Shown: piece after piece, positions 59,092 through 64,000 of the stretch
How the letters are laid out: each line of letters begins with the position of its first letter
Position numbering within the stretch: the stretch's first letter is position 1
DNA from: Larus michahellis
Taxonomy: Eukaryota; Chordata; Aves; Charadriiformes; Laridae
Reading direction: 5' to 3'
NCBI RefSeq assembly: GCF_964199755.1
Contig: NC_133897.1
Location: 74,686,080 to 74,750,079, forward strand
DNA length: 64,000 nt
Translations under genes and position numbers: made by a program
The notes under the pieces: generated by a model
What the model was told of the DNA's origin: nothing
The model's input: the letters and a program-made list of their open reading frames with translations, nothing else
Database searches by the model: none

Positions 59092-62000
59092 GTACCGGGC
59101 CGGGGCCGGGGTTGGGGGGGAACGCGGTAGAAAAATCCCCGTCCGTCTATAACGCGGGTCGAGGCGGCAGGGGTGCCAGACAAAAAAAACCTTCCCCCCG
59201 AGCAAAGCTTCGTTTTACGGCTGGTTCAATTTTCCTGCACCTTTCCACGTATAATTATATGGGTTTTGATGGGCTGCAGTAGTCCGTACAAAATGACTTG
59301 TAATAAAATATGGATTTGATACGCAGCTTTGGCCGGCTGTCTGTGAACTCCTAAAACAACCTTCAGCTCCGCTGTTTAGCGTGTTTCCCTTCTCCCTCAT
59401 TCCCCATTTAAAGAAAAGTAAAAAAGAACCCTGGATTGACTATTTTCTGCTATTATAATTCAAGCTCTCTAAATATTTCATTGGTTTGTTGATGTGACGT
59501 TTTATTGTCAATGAGCACTTCGCTTTTTTCTAGTTGTGAGCTCCAAATACATTGTTAATTCATGACTTTTTTCATCTTAGAGTTTGTTTAATTTTACAGA
59601 GCCCATGCAATTACAGAATGGCTGAAGCCTGTAAATGCTGGTAGTTTACCTCCATTCACTGGGATTCCTCATATGTGGTACATATGTATGTCAAATAAGT
59701 GTTGCAGGAAGTCTTATTTATACTGTAAATATTTGGAGTTTAAAATCTTGGTCATTCTTTCATTGCTCTGATAATTATATTTTGTTAAGGAACTCCGGAA
59801 AGCCAGTGACATCCAAAATTGATATTTTCTTTCTCCAAACTACAATGTATATAGTAAAAGTATATTTAAGATGCCAATCTTTTTAACTTTTTTTTTTGGT
59901 CAAATTTTCTTTCTCCAAACTACTATACTTATATTGGAAGTACATTTACAATGACAATTTTTTTAACTTTTATTTTTTGTCCAAAGCCTTATTCAACTTA
60001 CATTAGATGCACTTGAAGAAACCATTCCTTAGCTAAAACTTCTAATTTCTAGTTTGCAGGTGCACAATTCCACAGTGAGGAGAAATTAATAGCAAGTAGG
60101 AGCAGGGCAGCTTCTGTCCTACCTGGGCGCGTCGGTGGTAGATCAGTTCTGGTAATAAGGCTGATCTCTTACAGCTGGGTAACCTTACTGCAAAGAGGCA
60201 TCTGTGATAACACACAGTGGTCATAATGCAAAAGAGGAAAGGATCCTGACTTTCTTTTGAGATGTGGAAACTCAGACTGCCTCTCCCCTTTTATAAAGCA
60301 TTTCTGAATGAGCTATTCTTTTCCTGCTGCTTGAGTGGTCACAGAAAAAGCCCTTTTTTCCCCATTATGTATGTTGTTACAGGGCAAAACCATCAGGTTG
60401 CAATATCCTGCTAATATTGTCTTGCCCTCTCCCTTGCTGCCTTGCTTGCCCTGCCACAGGAGCCCAAGCACTTCGACGCCTTCCAGGAATGGCCCGACGG
60501 CTACGTGCGGTTCATCTACTCCAGCGAGGAGAAGAACGCACAGAGACACCTCAGCGGCTGGGCCATGCGCAACACCAACAACCACAACTGCCAGATCCTC
60601 AAGAAGTCCTGCCTGGGGGTGGTGGTGTGTGCCAGGAGCTGCGCTCTGCCCGGCGGAGCCCGGCTGCAGCTTCGCCCCGCCATATGCGACAAGGCTCGGC
60701 AGAAGCAGCAAAGTGAGAGTCGGGATGCCCGAGGGATCCCATTTTTTTCTTTCTAAAGATTTATTGGTTTCTAAACTGGGATCGCCCTCGCTTGCATGCA
60801 GACTATGGCGATAATTGCAAAGACTGTGATGAATACATTTATTTCCAAATTTCACCAGTGTCTGTCTGTAAATACTGCAGGGGACAAATGGATCTAAAAT
60901 CCTTTAACTCATTAGCATTTATATCAAGTACGCAGCTCTAGTCCATACCATTCAGTTATGCTTGGCGGTCTATGTTGCATTTCCTTGAACACTGCATTTT
61001 GATCTGAATTTCTATGAAGACTGATCATATTGGTTTTGAGCTCTGTTTACTCTCAGACAACATCCTTGCCTTTAACTGCTGTCTTCAGTAGTTTCTTTAT
61101 CTCTATTTGCAGAGAAAGCCTGCCCAAACTGTAACTCGGCCCTTGAGCTGATCCCTTGCCGCGGACACAGTGGCTACCCAGTCACTAACTTCTGGAGGCT
61201 TGATGGCAAAGCAATATTTTTCCAGGTAAAATGCATGCATACATACGTGCACACGCATTTTTCCAGTTTTACAAATTACTCACATCCCTGGAATTACCAA
61301 TAATTAAGGCATTAAATCCAATCACAACAAAACATTTTAGGATTCCCCAGATCAGACTGTTTTGAAGGAATCCATGAACGGTGTGGTTTAGGTTATATCT
61401 TCAATAATACAAAAATAACATTTTTTTTTGCTAGGACATTCAAAAAAGCAGAAGTTATTTCTCCAGTGCTTGACATTCTTCACTAATGTTTAATTCCCTT
61501 TTTTTGACTGGTATTTTGAGATCTATGTACCTTTGCTCATATTTATACTATTTTTTAACCAGCTTCAACAACATAAGGTTACCGATGATTAATACCAGAT
61601 AGCTTGGTGCAGTTATAGAAAAGATTCTACACAAATTTAAGACTTTTCACCTTCTTTGAAAATTAATCAAAGCAAACTTTCAAAATTTCATAGCTATTGT
61701 AACAGAGGAACAAATTCATCACTAACAGAAGATCCCATGGTTCCTATGACTTGCATTTGGAATGATAACATTGGATGAGAACAGGCTAAGCACAAACAGG
61801 TTGTCTTCAAGTGATTTGTAAGCCGAGAGACAGACAGGTAATTTGGTTTTTTTTTTTCCATAAAAAGCATGCATACATAAATGCATATATAAATTATATC
61901 CAGAGAAAGAGATTTTTCCCCGCCCCCCTTTTTTCTCTTTTTTAGTGTAACACTGACCATGGTGAGCCTGGTGGACTCCTGGTCCATGACTGAATTCCTC

Positions 62001-64000
62001 TGTAGTACAAACCTGACAAGAACAAATAAAACAATAACACTTGGCTGTCTGCTTGAAAGCAGCACTTGAGTGTTAACAATATTCAATTTTAACTATAACA
62101 TCATTACAGATGTCTAAAATTCTCCTGTTTGCAGTACACAAATATGAACAAAAAGGTTGTCCTGCACCCTGGCGCATCTGACAACTTAATCTCACCAAGG
62201 ACCTAATACTTATTTCCTACTAAAATAAATAAATGGGAAAAGAAGAGCCTTATTGAAATTGCACAAGTTGAAATGGGAAAATTTTACTTCATGTGAAAAT
62301 AACCTTTGGATTTTAAGAGAATTTTAAAAATTGCCAGAAAAAAAAATGAAATTTAGAAAGCTGAAATTTGAAATTTCAGGTTGATTTGTTCTTTTTTAGC
62401 AACATTAGGACAAAAATTTCATGAAAAGCTTCTGTTCTATGAGATTACATTCTCTGATGGATGATTTTTTTTTTTTTCCCCTGACCCACACTGCAGTGGA
62501 TTCTGTTCTCCAGTCGGTAAATGGAAGCAAACTGGCCACATGCTCAAATTCTCAACTGAATTATTACAATTATTACTATTCAGATATTCTGTCACAGACA
62601 TGCAAAAACTGAAGATTTTTACCATCAAAATTGTCGAAAAATCCTCACTTAGAAGTTAATTTCTATTTGAGAAAGGAGAACATTTTAAAAGCTATTTTAA
62701 GTTTCCTAATTTGTATCAGAGCCTATATGCAGATCCATTTATGCAAATGTAATGAGTAAGGACATGTAGAATATATTGTTTCACCATATATTAATATAGC
62801 TTTGGGTACATAGATCTGCATATCCATAGATGTTTCAATAGCAGAGCATCATTGGATGGCTTTCCAGGGTATACTTTTTAGTCCTTTTCAGAAAATGTTT
62901 ACTGTTTTTAGAGTAGGGAACATTTGTCATCTGGTGGCATGAAACCTCTTTAAGGCCTATTTATACTGTTTTAACAGTGGCTGTTCTAAAGCAGAACTGA
63001 GACCCTGGACTGCAGAAAACCAATCAAACTAAATTTATAATCTTTTTTTTTCCATTGGTTCTAATCAGCTACTCCTGAATGTCACAAAGACAGGTAACAC
63101 CTTTGATCCTTCATCAGCCCTGCAGTCCTCTCTGACTTCTCCCGTACTTTTTCCATCTATCTACCTGCAAATCATGATTTATTTTATTTATTTTTACATT
63201 TAATCCCTCCTTGTTGGTTAGTTTCTCCTCTTTGTTCTCTTGTGCCAAACCACAGATGGTGCCGTGGCTACCTCTCATTCTAACTTACTTCTCTTCTCTT
63301 ACCCCCTTCCCGTTCACATCTAATTCTCTGCTAATCCTAATTTAGGCTAAAGGAGTCCATGACCACCCCAGGCCAGAGAGCAAATTGGAGGCAGAGGCAA
63401 GACGAAGTACAATTAAGAAACAAATGTCCTCTTCTCATCATTCCCAGAAAAAGAGACCTCTCAACTCGGAGGTAAGTCAAAGTCATTAGTCAATTAAAAA
63501 GATGTCAGAATCATGTGCTGGGGATCCCAGGGCAAAATCAATCCATTCATTTGGGGCTGAAATGAGCAGTAGCACAAGTGTTGAGACACATACGGATGTG
63601 CAGGCAGTATTGATTCCTGAATCTCAAAGATTTTCTTGCCTTTGTCAGGCAGGAAGGTATCACGACACCGGCAATTACGCCAATAACCTACAGAATCTGC
63701 CCTGCATGGATGGCCCAGAAAGGGTCGGTATCATCACAGACACCGGTTTTCCGATTCCAGCCCAGTCTTACCCTTCACTGCAAAACACTGACCTCTACAA
63801 AGCCTCTTACGACCCAGCCAGCTTCCAAGAGGACCAGCTACTGCCATACCCAAAGTGCCCCAATCCAAGGATCTATGTGCCCAGGCCGTGCAGCTATGAG
63901 TTCGGAGTTCCTACCTTTATAAGCTCCAGCCCTTACCCAACATTTTACAAAGATTTGACAAGTCCTGCCATCGATGCTGATCCCCTTGGTTTGAATGGAT
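59050..64000 (+). CDS. GCM2: GCM2, glial cells missing transcription factor 2 (3' partial)
   Basis: Exons 59050-59091, 60460-60712, 61113-61225, 63346-63471 and 63649-64000+ join in phase for 295 complete codons; roughly 200 C-terminal residues lie beyond the window. GCM2 is the zinc-containing transcription factor needed for parathyroid development (pharyngeal-pouch derived structures in fish), recognising ATRCGGGY. Residues 1 to about 160 are the GCM domain: [110 protein letters not shown]; the conserved Cys and His positions for two zincs are present. It is GCM2, not GCM1, by the tail ([33 protein letters not shown]). An in-frame TAA at 59011-59013 makes 59050 the first Met of this exon, so the N-terminal extension of about 18 residues of human GCM2 is absent. 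Confidence 0.96.
59824..59983 (+). repeat. Tandem duplication, 80-base period, two copies
   Basis: ATTTTCTTTCTCCAAACTAC starts at 59824 and, nearly identical, at 59904; both copies continue to TTTTTAACTTTT with scattered changes. AT-rich local duplication in GCM2 intron 1. Confidence 0.85.
60460..60712 (+). CDS. GCM2: GCM2 exon 2 (GCM domain core)
   Basis: 84 codons plus one base, acceptor CTGCCACAG, donor CAAA|GTGAGA. It carries the DNA-recognition region [11 protein letters not shown] and several zinc-ligand cysteines. Strongly GC-rich, with G/C at most third positions, unlike the flanking introns. Confidence 0.97.
61113..61225 (+). CDS. GCM2: GCM2 exon 3
   Basis: Two bases completing Lys, then 37 codons: [18 protein letters not shown] and [18 protein letters not shown]. 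Acceptor CTATTTGCAG, donor CAG|GTAAAA. Confidence 0.97.
61226..63345 (+). other. GCM2: GCM2 intron 3
   Basis: AT-rich 2.1-kb intron with several T runs (near 61420, 61850, 62465, 63045). No repeat family, coding frame or RNA gene recognised. Confidence 0.75.
63346..63471 (+). CDS. GCM2: GCM2 exon 4
   Basis: 42 codons, phase 0 at both ends: [13 protein letters not shown], which closes the GCM domain with the HDH ligands, then [11 protein letters not shown] and a basic QKKRP. Acceptor CCTAATTTAG, donor GAG|GTAAGT. Confidence 0.96.
63649..64000 (+). CDS. GCM2: GCM2 exon 5 (last exon, cut by window end)
   Basis: 117 codons plus one base open to the window edge. The acceptor is CTTTGTCAG; the second AG four bases on would break the frame. 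It encodes the start of the Pro/Ser/Tyr-rich regulatory tail with [11 protein letters not shown] and [14 protein letters not shown]. The transactivation region and stop lie beyond 64000. Confidence 0.93.

Larger units (their letters stand above)
57640..59160. promoter_or_regulatory. CpG-rich divergent region between SYCP2L and GCM2
   Basis: The two start codons are 1235 bases apart and point away from each other. The GC- and CpG-dense parts are about 57650-58240, around SYCP2L exon 1, and about 58780-59160, around GCM2 exon 1, separated by an AT-richer stretch at 58240-58700. No TATA is evident on the SYCP2L side, while GCM2 has one. Limits are judged by eye. Confidence 0.7.

Noticed and set aside
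58761-59205. Minus-strand frames of 118-140 codons over GCM2 exon 1
   Set aside because: Pro/Gly/Ser-rich shadow frames of the CpG-rich sequence; no family resemblance, and the plus-strand exon explains the conservation.
63653-64000. GCM2 exon 5 starting at the second AG (CAGGCAG|GAAGG)
   Set aside because: It shifts the frame out of the conserved FPIP and PRIYVPRP tail; the first AG keeps it.
1-64000. Microbial-type systems (CRISPR, operons, toxin-antitoxin pairs, phage)
   Set aside because: No regularly spaced repeats, no operon-like coding density and spliced eukaryotic genes throughout.

Overview
This is a vertebrate chromosomal window, almost certainly from a bird. Three multi-exon protein genes lie on GT-AG-type introns, the interspersed repeats are CR1 retrotransposons of the avian/reptilian type (one near-intact at its 3' end), and the gene order ELOVL2 - SYCP2L - GCM2 is the one known from human 6p24 (in opposite orientation on the page), with much shorter introns than in mammals. 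I see no rRNA, tRNA, CRISPR array or prokaryote-type operon. Exon boundaries were worked out by hand from splice sites, reading phase and remembered family sequences, with no alignment tool.

Layout. 1-20.3 kb, + strand: exons 3-8 of ELOVL2 (very-long-chain fatty acid elongase) and its 3' UTR; the first two coding exons lie left of the window. 20.3-27.7 kb: intergenic between two convergent genes, with one CR1 fragment. 27.7-57.8 kb, - strand: the whole coding region of SYCP2L, 33 exons joining into one 918-codon frame (2757 nt including stop). 57.8-59.05 kb: a GC-rich, CpG-rich divergent promoter region. 59.05-64.0 kb, + strand: GCM2, exons 1-4 and the start of the last exon, cut by the window end.

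The genes are not a pathway: ELOVL2 makes C24 polyunsaturated acyl chains in the ER, SYCP2L is a meiotic chromosome-axis paralogue acting in oocytes, and GCM2 is the parathyroid master transcription factor. Their proximity is conserved synteny.

The most unusual signal is splicing at the start of SYCP2L. Exon 3 is flanked on one side by an 87-nt intron whose only frame-compatible ends are GC-AG, and on the other by an intron whose only frame-compatible ends are AT-AC, with an otherwise U2-like donor (AAG|ATGAGT) and a pyrimidine tract running straight into TTTTAC. Other points are a stop-free, in-frame 93-nt intron in the SYCP2L folded domain, a GCM-type octamer in the GCM2 upstream region, and two very old retroelement relics (an L3/CR1-like reverse transcriptase fragment and a MIR-like SINE) in the long ELOVL2 intron.
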